Shown here in pieces: positions 10,461 through 20,989 of a stretch of DNA of 64,000 nucleotides. This stretch comes from Elymus sibiricus (Eukaryota > Streptophyta > Magnoliopsida > Poales > Poaceae). The stretch covers positions 441,811,531-441,875,530 of the forward strand of contig CM077665.1 of assembly GCA_039707655.1 (NCBI GenBank), written 5' to 3'. Below the pieces are notes generated by a model. The model searched no databases. It saw only the letters and a list, made by a program, of their open reading frames with translations, and was not told the DNA's origin. Within the stretch, counting starts at the first letter, position 1. Every line of letters begins with the position of its first letter. A program made the position numbers and the translations under genes.

Positions 10461-10850
10461 TATTATATATAAATACATCCTACCATCTAGGGGTAGTTAC
10501 CCCACATGTCTCACATATTATCATGAGGTAATATATAGACTACTTTATCATTTTAAGTATGTTGATATATTATATATAAGATAATTCAAAGCGAGTTAAA
10601 TGAAAAAATTGCAAGTTGACTCATATTTTTTATTATATTTATGAAATACGTATATATTAGTACGTAAAAAAAGCATACACAAAACACGAAACATACTACT
10701 AAAAATTAGTATATATACTCCCTAAACATTCTTATATACTACATACTACGCGTACATACTCTCCAATTTGATAGATATTACATACAATATACAAAACTCA
10801 AGTGGTGGTAACTACCATCGGGTGGTAGGAAACATTTGTCCTATATATAT
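10461..10850. mobile_element. MITE-like element with imperfect terminal inverted repeats
   Basis: The left end (10477-10502, TCCTACCATCTAGGGGTAG onwards) and the reverse complement of the right end (10802-10829) align as TCCTACCA, a variable block, then GGTAGTTACC. The body is AT-rich and non-coding. I could not identify a target-site duplication because the flanks are AT-rich. Confidence 0.55.
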
Positions 10851-10860
10851 ATATATATAT
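10842..10860. repeat. TA microsatellite
   Basis: A run of about nine to ten TA units at the right end of the MITE-like element. Confidence 0.85.
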
Positions 10861-11395
10861 TGGAAATATAAATTATTTTAAAAAGAAAGTATAAATTAGA
10901 AAAAGAATTCTAAAAAATATTGAAAATAGACAAGAATTTAAAAAAAGGTTCATAGAAATTGGAAAAAGTTTGTGGAAATAATAAAGTTCATCGAATTTGA
11001 AGAAAAGATCATCAATTTTGAGAAAAAGTTCACAAATTAAAAAAAACAAATATCAACTTTGAAAAAAAATCATCAATTTTGAAAAAAAAATCACAAACAT
11101 AAAAAAATTCATCGATTTTTTAAAATTTTCATTAATTTTTCAGAAAAATCATCGATTTTCTATAAAAGTTCATTGATTAAAAAACTAACAAACTTTGAAA
11201 AAAAAAGTTCATTGATTTCGAAAAAGCAAGTCATGAGTTTTGAGAAACAATTCATCCATTTGAAGAAAAGATTTGCGAATTTTAAATAGGTTAATTGATT
11301 TTGAAAAAAAATCATGAATTTGTAAATAAGTTCATGCATTAAAAAACAAAATATAGATAAAAAGAATAAATAAGAGAACAAGGATAAAAATGAAA
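10861..11395. repeat. A-rich degenerate repeat tract
   Basis: The tract is built of degenerate units around TTCATCGATTTTGAAAAAA and related words. I see no gene. Open frames on the minus strand here (for example 11160-11495) are Phe/Leu-rich products of base composition. Confidence 0.6.
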
Positions 11396-11397
11396 AA

Positions 11398-11640
11398 CCA
11401 TATAAACCGTCCGGGAACGGACTAGTGGACTGGAAAAAAACCTGTTCGCCCGAAGAATAAAAGGAAACACATAAGTAATTATTCACAAGCGCCAAAATGG
11501 CCTAGTGGGTACTCCGCTTCCGTCACACTGAAGAGGTCGCAAGTTCGAACCTTTCGCCTAGGTCGGTCCAAATCCGAGGGGGCGTGTGCACCCGTTTGTG
11601 AAAAGCACATTAATGGATGCCTGAAGCGCCAAATAGGAAA
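11398..11640 (+). mobile_element. tRNA-derived SINE-like fragment
   Basis: TGGCCTAGTGGG (11498-11509) resembles a pol III A box and AGTTCGAACC (11542-11551) a B box, spaced as in tRNA genes. A clean cloverleaf with anticodon is not evident, so a tRNA-derived SINE head or decayed tRNA is more likely than a working tRNA gene. Borders are approximate. Confidence 0.45.
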
Positions 11641-11651
11641 GGTCCAATCAA

Positions 11652-12832
11652 CCAGCTTGCTCCAAAATTTCCTATGCAATAGTTGCCATTTAGGATAGCC
11701 AGCCCATGAAACTGCATATATGGCCCAAGTGAGAACATAAATTTGATCGGACAGCCAAGGCCTGCTAGAACGCAAAATCAGACGGACTAAAATGCTTAGG
11801 GTGTGAGAGGGCTGGAAAGGTGCTCGGTTCGATCGATCAACGGCTTTCTTTCTCGCGAGGATTAGCGGTTCGGCTATATCTCGCATGGAGGTTAGCCAGA
11901 TCGGCTGGGAGAAAAGAGGCTCATGGAACCATAGATCTTAGTTTTTTCTTTTGGAGCGACAACCCCTTAGGACAGCAAATGTGATGGCAAAAACGACTGA
12001 ACAAGTAAAACAGGCGGTTTTAAAACGCTAATGCATGAGAGGACTAGGATTAGATGTCGCTTTACTGCCCTAGATAACTTGTGCATTTCGCATTAAACTA
12101 TGATAAAATTGGGCTCCACTCAATAAAAAATGATCATGTATTCGTCATGTATTCTACTTTTAGTATACGATAGATGATTCTTGGGATGAAATAGCTACAC
12201 GCACGATGTTTTATAGCACGATGCTAGTACAATGGTAAACCCAACAATCTGGTCTTCCTTTACCCAAACGACGGTAAATTCAGCCAGCTTGCTCTAAAAT
12301 TTCCTATGGAATAGCTGCCATTTAGGCAGCCTGCCCATGAAACTGCATATATGGCCCAAGTGAGAACAGAAATATGATCGCACGGCCAAGGACTGCTAGA
12401 ACGCAAAATCAAACAGATAAAAATTCTTAAATTGTGAGAGGGCTCAGAAGGTGCTCGGTTGTGTCAATCGAAGGCTTTTTTCCTCAGGAGGATTAGCGGT
12501 TCAGCTCTATCTCGCGTGGAGGTTAGCCAGATCGATTGGGAGAAAAGAGGCGCATGCAACCACATATCTTAGTTTTTTCTTCCGGTTTTAAAACGCTGAT
12601 ACGTCCGAGCACTAGGATTAGATGAGTTTTACTGCCCTAGATAACTTGTACATTTTGCATTAAACTTTGATAAAATCGGGCTCCACTCATTAAAAAGGTC
12701 ATGTTTCCGTCATGTATGCTACTTTTAGTATATGATAGATGATTCTGAGGATGAAATTAGTACTACACACATGATGTTTTTTTTTGGCATGATGCTTGTA
12801 CGATGGTATATCCAACGATATGGTCTTCCTTT
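11652..12832. repeat. Diverged tandem duplication of about 0.6 kb
   Basis: Unit 1 (11652-12283) and unit 2 (12284-12832) both run from CCAGCTTGCT to TGGTCTTCCTTT with many substitutions and small indels. No conserved reading frame is apparent in either unit. Confidence 0.85.
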
Positions 12833-13140
12833 TTTTTGGAAACTTAACATCTTTTTTTACCCTCGTCACGAGAAACACGAACAGATCTAATTTGTGCTAA
12901 TTATTAAAGCACGTGCTAAGTTTTAAGTACTAAGCATTCAAAATTGATCTAATTTGAAAGTCCTCATCACGAGAAAAACAAATATGGAAACATAACTTAA
13001 TATAGACTTTTGACTCAAAAGATATAAATATTTGAAAATCAAAAGCCCACAGAGAAAGCACCCGCGAGAGGCTCGGTGCTCCCACACCTGTGTCCCACAA
13101 ATCTTGTCTCAAATAAGTTACTATACTAAAGTGGCAAGCA
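12833..13140. other. Intergenic stretch, nothing recognised
   Basis: AT-rich sequence with no supported feature. Confidence 0.5.
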
Positions 13141-13281
13141 TTTGCTTTTTCTCCTTTTTTGACTTTTTTCGGAAGTTTACTATTCAATTACGTGGACAAC
13201 ATGAACAGTGCTTTGCTTTTTCTCCTTTTTTGACTTTTTTGGAAGTTTACTATTCAATTACGTGGACAACATGAACAGTGC
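13141..13281. repeat. Two-unit tandem repeat of about 70 bp
   Basis: Units 13141-13211 and 13212-13281 are almost identical; the second lacks one base in TTTTTTCGG. Each ends in ATGAACAGTGC. Confidence 0.9.
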
Positions 13282-13922
13282 TGGTGATTAGCATTCGCGT
13301 GTGAACAGTACTACGTGAACAACAATTACCGTGTGAACAGTACTTTCCGTGTGAACAGTTGCCTGTGTTTGAACAGTGCTCCGTAGAAAAAAACACACAC
13401 GCCGTCATAAAAAGCTGGGATTTTTTCTACACATCATTTCTCTCCTCCTCCTTCGCCCTCGCGTCCTTATATAGAGGATTATGATTTAGATTTTTTTTTA
13501 CTTTTACACATTATTCCTCTCCGCCGGCATACCGATGCAGAGCCGTCACGGTCGTCTCTCGACCCTTTCCGATGATGTTGCTGTCGAGACAAAACAGTAA
13601 ACCGGTACAATATATTTGCAAAAAAGTAACCTGTGGGAAAAATAAACTCTTGATCGATTGATGTCCATCTTTACACCACGGTATAAATGAATAGTGCACC
13701 AATAATAACCCGAACAAAAATCGATCAGTATCCGAATAAACCCAGAATTTCTAACTGCAACAATAGCCCAAATAAACTGAAACAACAAACTCGAATAACC
13801 CGAACAATAAAACCAGTGCTTCGAAACAACCCCTGAATAAACCGAAAACATTAACCTACCCGAACCATAGACCGAAACAGTAACCGAATTGTAATCCATA
13901 GCCACACACCCGAATAAACCAT
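13282..13922. other. Intergenic stretch with short word repeats
   Basis: 13290-13385 holds several GTGAACAGT words, continuing the motif that ends the preceding tandem units. 13690-13920 is rich in CCCGAA(T/C)AA words. I see no gene. The solo LTR inserted at its right end after ACCAT. Confidence 0.5.
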
Positions 13923-15196
13923 TGTAAGAGCACATTTATCCATGTGTGGTTTTGGTAATTGATGACAATCCCTATGGACTAATGTTTGCCTTGAGTTATA
14001 TTCGAAGGATTTGTCCGTAGGTACTTCTTGAAGTCAATCTGTTGGTTTCAAGGAGTTTATATGGTGACCAAGGTGGTATTCAAGGTTTTATCCAAAGATT
14101 GGTCATGTGAGAGTTGAGCTTATTGCAAGCATGTCTTGAAGAAGAAGATTGTGTGATCACTCATGTTTACCTTCAAGACATCATATTTATGAAGAAAAAG
14201 ATATGATACAAGGTTGATCAAGACTATGTCAAAGAGTGAATCAAGCTGATCAACACACAAGGTGTACAAGATGTACCAAGAGGGATCAGGTGATCTCATG
14301 GTACGGTAAGTATTGTCCATTACGCTTTGTGAACTAACCCATGGTCTACGTGAGAGTTCTATGTGGGGTTAGGTATGTTTCCATGGGCTTGCGTCAAGTG
14401 GAAGATCTCATACAACCCATGAAGGATGACATCAAGTGGTGATCGCCATCAAGATTGCGGTGTGCAAGTTCAAGTGGAGCATCACGAAGAGATCATGCTT
14501 GAAGCTTGCCGTCCATTGTGGTGAAAATGGACTTGTGAAGATGTGCTGAACAATGGCTCACCCATAGTGGAGTATGGGGGAGCAATCTACTAGTCTTCAT
14601 CGAGCCGACGCAATCAAGAAAGGTGGTCCATCTTGAGGAGGACAAGATCGTCATCATCTAGCTCAAGTGGACTATGCGCAAGGCAAAGGTTTGTCCTTGA
14701 TAGGGTTTTCTATTTTACCGGTCTCATGGTGGTAGTTGGGAGACCGAGTTATAGGATCGATAGTCGTACTATCAAGGGGGGCTCTCAAGTGAGTAGCTTG
14801 ATCGTATCGTTCGTTGAGAGCTCAAACCATTGCATTCTTGGCATCATCATCTTTCTTGGTTCTTCGTTGGCTTTTCTCTATGTGAGTTTTAGAGCTTATG
14901 GTCATCTTCATGACAAGCTCGAGTTCATCGAAAACGGAGTCCATATGCATCTTCTATGATGTTTTCGATGTTGGAGTTTTTGCCGGTTCTTCATTCATAG
15001 AGATGTCACATCTCTATATCATTGGCATTTCTATACTGCCTATTCCTAAGATACCATAGAGGTGTCGCTATTGGATAGCTCTTGTCGTCCTGAATCAAAC
15101 AAGCTTGAATTGACTCAATTCGGAGCTCATATGCGAAGGTTATGGCAGTTCTGGTTTTACTGTATCCATCTGGTTGCTTGGGTTATTTGTTTCTCT

Positions 15197-15475
15197 CCCG
15201 CGGTCGTACCGCTCTGGCTAGCACGGTAGTACCGCTTATAGCCGGTACTACCGCCCTGGCCAGCGGTAGTACCGCTGGGAGGACGTGGGGTGGCTCGGGG
15301 AACTCACGCGAGGCACCAGACAGCTCCAGACACTTGTCTGGTGTCCCGCGCCAGCCCTCCAGCCGCAGCGGTAGTAGTGACGGTAGTACCAAGCGGTACT
15401 ACCGCCGCCCCTTCTACTGCTGCTCAGTTCTGCTGGTGGGCGGTAGTACCGCTCCCAGGGCGGTACTACCGCTTG
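15197..15475. repeat. Cluster of GCGGTAGTACCGC near-palindromes
   Basis: About eight copies of GCGGTAGTACCGC or its complement GCGGTACTACCGC are spread over 280 bp in mixed orientation inside the solo LTR. Confidence 0.85.
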
Positions 15476-16053
15476 TGTGCGGGCTGTGGGGGTAATGGTT
15501 GGATTTACCCCCACCTATTTAAGGGGGTCTTGTTCCCCAATGGATCTTATCTCTTAAGCTCGAGTTTGCCCCCCATTGTTGACCTTCTTCGAGCTTGCTA
15601 TCTCTCAATCCCTCCAATGATTCTTGCTAGTTCTTGAGGGAAAAGGGAGAGGAGATCTAGATCCACATTTCCACCAATCACTTTCTCCTCTATGTGAGGG
15701 GAACCCCTTGGATCTAGATCTTGGAGTTCTTCGTGTTCTTCTTTGTTCTTCCTCTCATTTTCCTCCCTAGCATTAGTTGCTTTGGTGGGATTTGGGAGAG
15801 AAGGACTTGGGCACTCCATGTGCCCTTGCCATTGCATTTGGTGCATAGGTTTGAGTTCTCCACGGTGATACGTGGAAGTGAAGTTTGAGAAGCTTATTAC
15901 TCTTGGGTGTTTGAGCACCCTAGAGCTTGTTCCTCTTGGGTGCCTTGGCGCCCTAGACGGTTGGTGGTGTCTCGGAGCTCAATCATTGTGGTGTAAAGCT
16001 CCGGGCAAGCGTCAGGGTCTCCAATTAGGTTGTGGAGATTGCCCCGAGCAATT

Positions 16054-16163
16054 TGTACGGGTACCGGTGACCGCCCCCAAGGGTTGCCAAAGTGTACGGG
16101 TACCGGTGACCGCCCCCAGGGGTTGCCATTTGTACGGGTTCGGTGACCGCCCTCAAGGGTCCC
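16054..16163. repeat. Three-unit tandem repeat of about 38 bp
   Basis: Each unit reads TGTACGGGTACCGGTGACCG followed by CCCCCAAGGGTTGCC or a close variant; the third unit is diverged. Confidence 0.85.
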
Positions 16164-16587
16164 TTAGTGGAATCACGGCATCTTGCATTGTGCGAGGGCG
16201 TGAGGAGATTACGGTGGCCTTAGTGGCATCTTGGGGAGCATTGTGCCTCCACACTGCTCCGAACGGAGATTAGCATCCACAAGGGTATGAACTTCGGGAT
16301 ATATTGTCGTCTCCGCGTGCCTCGGTTATCTCTTACCCGAGCCCTTTACTTATGCACTTTACTTTGTGATAGCCATATTGTTTCATGCTTTATATCTTGC
16401 TATCACTTAGTTGTTTATCTTGCTTAGCATAAGTTGTTGGTGCACATAGGTGAGCCTAGTCATTTTAGGTTTTGTGCTTGACATATTAAACATTAGTTTT
16501 ATTCCGCATTTGTTCAAGCCTAAACCGTAATTATTTTAAAGCGCCTATTCACCCCCCCCCCCTCTAGGCGACATCCACGTCCTTTCA

Positions 16588-17856
16588 ACCATGAAAAAAA
16601 AAATCAATCAACATTATGCATTCAGGTGAACAGGAATTTAGAAGAAATGCCAGGAAAAAAACTCTAAAAAAACAAGACTCCTTCTCCCTCGGTGCATTCA
16701 CCTATGCAAGGAGAATAACCGATGTTGTTGTCGTCGTCTACCTCACCTTCTCCTTCCCCATGGCCAACCAAATCGAGGCTTCAACCATAATGCGGTTACT
16801 GAAGCCCGCTTTAACCACAATGCGATTACTAAAGTCACATCTACGACGCGCCCCATCACGGCAGTCTATAAGAAGCCAACGAGAAGAGGCAACGGAAAAT
16901 AAAAACGGTCACTCGACCAACCTCTTCAATCCACTCCTTATTATATTCTTTGACCGATTAAAAAAAAGAGAAAAATACAACACAATGGATCATCCGCAGA
17001 AGGTAGTCATGCTCAAAAAACTTTTGTAGAACAAGTTAATGAGCCGTCAAAACTTCCCGAAGTATGAATATACACCTTATCCTATATCACAGTGTCGAAA
17101 GCGCATTGGGTTGAACGTCCTATTAACAGATTAGCCATTCACATAAAGTGCGTTAAAATACGCTCTTCACCAATTACTATCGATTTTTACACCACATCAA
17201 ATTTAGGGTTAAAATTACTTACAAAACTATAAATTTGAATTTTACTGGATAAAATCATGTTTCAGATAAAATGAAAGAGTGCCGACTAGGAACTAGATAT
17301 GAAATGTAGGTGAAAAAGATGCATAAACTGGACAAGAAATATTTCCCTATTATAGGGTCTACACATTGGCAACACTCTCATTCATTCTCACTGTTGATCA
17401 AATAGGTCATATGAGAATGAATCAAATACAAATTACTACCATGCCCATTACATTTTTTACTTACGAAAGGGGAAAATATATGCTTACGAAAAAATATTAA
17501 TAGGCCAGCCAGTTTACTTAATTCGTTAAAACATTTAATGTTTGTGTCGTGCTCACACAGCTCACAGGGTAAAGATAGAATTCGTGTTCTCCTTTTTTTT
17601 TCTCTCTCATGAAATACATGTTGTTTTCTTGCTTATTTCAATAAAATACAGACGAAATCGATCACGGGCGCGGCCTGCGCCGCGCTACTTCGGCGCTAGT
17701 GTACACTATAGTGCTTGGTGCGAATCAAACCGGGAGCTACATCGTTAGCAAAATTTATTCCTCAAAACCTTGGTCCACCATTGATCAAGCTTATTTGTCA
17801 AATCACCTAACAATATTACAGCTAGCATCGGATGCACGGTAAAAGGTCTGAGTAGG
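16588..17856. other. Intergenic stretch, no gene recognised
   Basis: AT-rich sequence. The open frame at 16616-17029 has no recognisable domain and no support. A short inverted pair (CTCATTCATTCTCA near 17378 and TGAGAATGAATCA near 17412) is seen. Confidence 0.45.
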
Positions 17857-18001
17857 ACACATCCAGATGTACTTATTGCACATCTAAGTGACTTAATCAA
17901 GCACAAAAAAAGAAAAAAAAGAAATACACACATAAATCTCTGCGTAAGATCAATGATATAGGATTTAGATGTGTAATACTTATGACACATTTAGATGTGT
18001 T
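17857..18001. mobile_element. Small MITE-like element downstream of the host gene
   Basis: The ends ACACATCCAGATGTAC and the complement of the right end, ACACATCTAAATGTGT, are similar inverted repeats, followed on both sides by an internal GCACATCTAA/ACACATCTAA word. Its right end lies 340 bp beyond the stop codon of the host gene. The family is not named here. Confidence 0.5.
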
Positions 18002-18340
18002 TTAGCAAAACCGTAAAAATAAACTGTATTCATCATGCAGATCGTACAAAAACGAATACAAGGCACATGCCATGAAAGAACTCGCCAATAAAGAAAGAAA
18101 ATGATTAATAAGAACAAATAAATAAAAATGATTGAATTGTCTACATACGTACTTCTCCATAGCATGCCTTGTGGGTAGCACGTCATGTAGCAAAACCAAA
18201 CAAACAACCTGACCGGCTGAAACAAAACGATTGATCAAACAGAATAATGCCCCTCTCGCACAACTGAGCCGCATGGCCGCATGCAGCCAACGCATGCGTG
18301 GGCAGCATGGGCCTGTGCATGGCACACCGTGCTAGATCGC

Positions 18341-18757
18341 TTAGCACATGAATCCGGTGGGCACCCTCTTGCCGCAGTTGTTGAGGATGACGCTGAGGTT
18401 GATGGGGAGGTTGAGCTGGACGATGTTGAGGATGTTGGCCTTGATCACCGTGCAGAGGCACAGGGCCGCCTCGAGGTCGACGAGCCCCTCCAGCAGCGGG
18501 CAGCACGGCAACGTGGGCGGTGCGCCCACCTTGGCCTTGATCAGGTTCAGCGCGTTGACGCATGCGCCCACCTTCAGCGCGTCGCGTGGGCACCTGCCGA
18601 ACGAGGCCGGGGTCGGTGTGGGCGTCGATGGGGTGGGCGTCGATGGGGTGGGCGTGGACGGGGTCGGGGTCGGGCAGTTTCCCCCGCACGCGCTGGCCAG
18701 GGAGAACACGACCAGGTTCACGGCGAGGAACAGCGCGACCGATGCCTTTCCTGCCAT
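18341..18757 (-). CDS. Hybrid proline-rich / 8-cysteine-motif secreted protein (DC2.15-like)
   Basis: A single 138-residue frame from ATG 18757, in good start context (G at -3 and +4). Residues 1-23 form a signal peptide with a likely cut after Ala-Ser-Ala. Residues 29-50 are a Pro/Thr stretch with repeated PTPST units. Residues 56-138 carry the eight-cysteine pattern C56, C66, C85-C86, C100-x-C102, C128, C138, typical of the lipid-transfer/2S-albumin fold of hybrid proline-rich proteins, including carrot DC2.15 and cereal cortical cell-delineating proteins. Two further cysteines (24, 28) precede the proline stretch. The family is secreted to the cell wall; roles in wall structure, lipid binding and stress are proposed, but the ligand is unknown. 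No intron is needed. A TATA box lies 124 bases upstream. The length is usual for short members. It is the only intact host gene found. Confidence 0.93.
   Translation of the reverse strand: MAGKASVALFLAVNLVVFSLASACGGNCPTPTPSTPTPSTPTPSTPTPTPASFGRCPRDALKVGACVNALNLIKAKVGAPPTLPCCPLLEGLVDLEAALCLCTVIKANILNIVQLNLPINLSVILNNCGKRVPTGFMC
18618..18662 (-). repeat. Three 15-bp repeats coding the PTPST units
   Basis: Units GTGGGCGTCGATGGG (18618-18632, 18633-18647) and GTGGGCGTGGACGGG (18648-18662) encode the Pro/Thr repeat. The first two are identical, so unit number could vary between lines. Confidence 0.85.
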
Positions 18758-18880
18758 TGCTGCCGAGTGATCTGATCACTACACCGCAGAAGCACAGACC
18801 AAATGATCAAGTAGCTGCTTGATCTCGAGCTCTGGACTGCTAAGTGCTTGTGATGCCCTGAAGGTGGTGCCCAGGTCTGG

Positions 18881-18888
18881 TATTTATA
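18881..18888 (-). promoter_or_regulatory. TATA box of the hybrid proline-rich protein gene
   Basis: TATAAATA on the minus strand, 124 bases upstream of the start codon, leaving room for a 5' UTR of roughly 90-100 bases. Confidence 0.7.
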
Positions 18889-19389
18889 GTGGAAAGATCG
18901 GTGCCATGCTGTTGAATCATTAGCGTGATTGCGTTCTCTTGCTCGTGAAGTTGCATGTGATCCAGGGCAATTGGGAGTCTGATCTGGATCGGTGTGCTCA
19001 AAACTATGGCCGATACACGTAGAATGTATGTACGTTAATTAGTGCAGTAGTAGTTAAATAATTTGGAATGGCACTAGTGACAAGATTGCTGCATTAGTGG
19101 ATGCATGTTCACGTTTGGCCCTGCTCGCTGATTGATGTTATTCTTGAATGTTACGTATTGGATTGTTGCTAAATCGTGTAGCTGGCTTAATTTGAATATT
19201 GCATCTATAAGTCACGGACGGGAGAACTTTGCACAAAAGTCGAATCTTAAGATGCAAGGACCAACTTGTTTGAGAGCTTCCCTAAGGGACCAACCATATT
19301 GTAAACTGCACTATACAAGTTATTGTTTCAGATGGTTACCGATCATAGTTATACCTCTTCTTCATCACTGGATCAGGAATTCGAGCCTC
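18889..19389. other. Upstream region of the host gene
   Basis: No other gene is supported. The stretch is the likely distal promoter and ends at the LINE target site. Confidence 0.4.
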
Positions 19390-19404
19390 AAGGTTTTTTC
19401 TTCA

Positions 19405-20010
19405 TCTGGCTGGCCTGCTCGGACGATGCTGGACGGCCGACCGCCTCGCGCGACACGACCTGCCACACGAGCCTACCTGTCTTCTATGCGACCAAGAGCC
19501 CGAGACGATGCAACACCTCCTCGCGGGATGCTCCTTCTCCCGCCAGGTATGGCACGAGGTGCTATCTTGGTGCCGATCCACTGCCGCAATCCCTAGCCAG
19601 GACGACGAGTTCATTACCTGGCTGTCCTCCGCCATCGCCACCACGCCGCGCTGTCTTCGACGCGGGCTCGCCTCCATTGCCATCCTCACGGCATGGTGGC
19701 TTTGGAAGCACCGCAATGGCTGCACCTTCGACGGTGACCACCCCTCTGTGAGCCGAGCCGTTAACGCCATCCGGGAGGAAGCAAGACTTTGGGCACGCGC
19801 GGTTGCCACGGTACTAGCACTTATCCTACCAGAGACGTAGACTAGGGCTTATGTGGCCGGCGCACCCACACTTCCCTGTGCGTCGCGGCTGCCGATGCAT
19901 GCCATCCTTGCGCACATGCTAGGCCCGCCTTATTGTAATTTCTTGTACTAAACTTCTCTCTACCTATCAATGCAATGATACGCAAGCCTTTTGCGTATTC
20001 GCGAAAAAAA
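19405..20010 (+). mobile_element. 5'-truncated LINE with 15-bp target-site duplication and A tail
   Basis: AAGGTTTTTTCTTCA lies on both sides (19390-19404 and 20011-20025). The insert ends in an A run (20004-20012) after a 3' UTR of about 160 bases. The coding part is only the last segment of a LINE ORF2. Truncation at the 5' end, an A tail and a long target duplication are the normal marks of target-primed reverse transcription. Confidence 0.92.
19406..19840 (+). pseudogene. LINE ORF2 C-terminus (zf-RVT-like)
   Basis: The frame is open from the truncation point to a stop at 19838-19840. It contains CxxC (PTCLLCDQEPE) and HxxxxC (MQHLLAGCSFSRQVW) followed by W-rich residues (AWWLWKHRNGCTF), as in the zinc-binding reverse-transcriptase (zf-RVT) region at the end of plant L1-type proteins. 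It is a fragment without a start codon of its own. Confidence 0.8.
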
Positions 20011-20025
20011 AAGGTTTTTTCTTCA

Positions 20026-20193
20026 AAGAGGCCCGCGCTCTACAGATTATATTCATAAAGCAGTAAATCAACATCGAAGGTGTTGGGACTCCGGGACATT
20101 AGGGCGATAGAAATGCATTACATTGAGAAATCCAGTGTTACGAACTGAATGAGACCTTGTAGGAAAATGTTTACAAGGATTCAAATCCACTAA
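20026..20193. other. Short intergenic remnant
   Basis: Host-side sequence between the LINE and the Harbinger-like repeat. Nothing recognised. Confidence 0.4.
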
Positions 20194-20989
20194 GGGCATC
20201 TACAACGCGGAACCATAAATCGCCCGCAATCGTTAGACTGCACGGTTTGAACGTGTTTTGCCATGCATGTGAATCTACATTGGTCCGCTGGCCAGTCTGA
20301 ACATATTTTCCCCGCAAACCCGAGACAAACTAAAGGGCCGAACTGCTATCACACTCGCTCCTAACTACCATGGCCTACCAAAAAACTCCACCCGCTTCTC
20401 ACATGCTTTCCATCAAACGCCCGTGCCGTTTGCCGCACCGCATTCTTGCCGGCCCAGATCATGGAACGTCCAGCATTGATGTCGCGCGATGTGAACGAAC
20501 GGGAGGTCGACACTGACGGTCGCGGTCTCTTTAGTGGCGCCGCTTCAATACGGACGTCGTGTCCCAAGAAACCAACTCCCGCCGTTGCGCCACATTGAAG
20601 CGGGCTTACCAGCCCTTCGCCTGGCCTAGTTGCGACTATTTAAGCCATGTGCCGGCGCCGCACACATCCGCACTCCCCTCCTCGAGCCCGACCCCCCTCC
20701 CCCTCCCCGTCCCTGAGCCATTCATCCTCCCCGAGCCCAGTAGCGATATTGAGTCATGGTTCTCCGCGCTGACAGGCAGAGGCGGTGGCGGTTCATCATC
20801 GGGCAGATTTTGGCGCTTCTGCCCTCGCTCTCCGGACTCCTTGGTGTCCATGGCGGCGAGCTCCTTCGGGAAGGAGGAGATAGTCATCTCCTCCGGCGAC
20901 AAGGAGGGCCAGAAGTTGCAGCAACGACCCCGTCTCCTCATCGAGGCTGCTCTGATGGTCGAAGAAATTGTATGTCAGATGAAGATCAT
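20194..20989 (+). mobile_element. Harbinger-like gene-bearing repeat, right copy (truncated)
   Basis: It starts CTAAGGGCATCTACAACGCG near 20193 and shares promoter landmarks with the left copy: a GCCGGCCCAGA block, a GCGCCA-ATTGAAGCGGGCT block and a CTATTTAAG TATA-like box near 20636. The protein frame from about 20740 to 20989 (SWFSALTGRGGGGSSSGRFW, IVISSGDKEGQKLQQRPRL) is homologous to the left copy's N-terminus. The start ATG of the left copy is not conserved here. The copy is cut at 20989 by the Angela-type element (target ATCAT at 20985-20989). Confidence 0.55.

Larger units (their letters stand above)
13923..16587 (+). mobile_element. Solo LTR of 2,665 bp with ACCAT target-site duplication
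   Basis: The LTR starts TGTAAGAGCACATTTATCC (13923) and ends ...CGTCCTTTCA (16587). ACCAT precedes it (13918-13922) and follows it (16588-16592). No primer site, coding domain or second LTR is present. It contains an array of AGCGGTAGTACCGC-type words (15197-15475) and a short tandem repeat (16054-16163). Just before its end is a C-rich tract (16552-16561). The orientation follows the likely sense strand; the superfamily cannot be told from the LTR alone. Confidence 0.88.

Noticed and set aside
11498..11551. A functional tRNA gene
   Set aside because: A- and B-box-like words are present, but I could not build a normal cloverleaf with anticodon and acceptor stem.
15197..15475. CRISPR or integron-like palindromic array
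   Set aside because: Irregular spacing, mixed orientation, inside a plant LTR with its own target duplication.
16616..17029. 137-residue frame in the gene island
   Set aside because: No domain, low-complexity Lys/Arg-rich ends and no promoter or splice support.
18183..18779. 198-residue minus frame and plus-strand frames overlapping the host gene
   Set aside because: They are shadows of the 138-residue secreted protein gene, which has a signal peptide, the 8-cysteine pattern and a TATA box.
8253..20989. A composite transposon formed by the two Harbinger-like copies
   Set aside because: Both inner borders show the same 5' end of the repeat rather than complementary outer ends, and both outer ends are lost, so mobility of the island is not supported.
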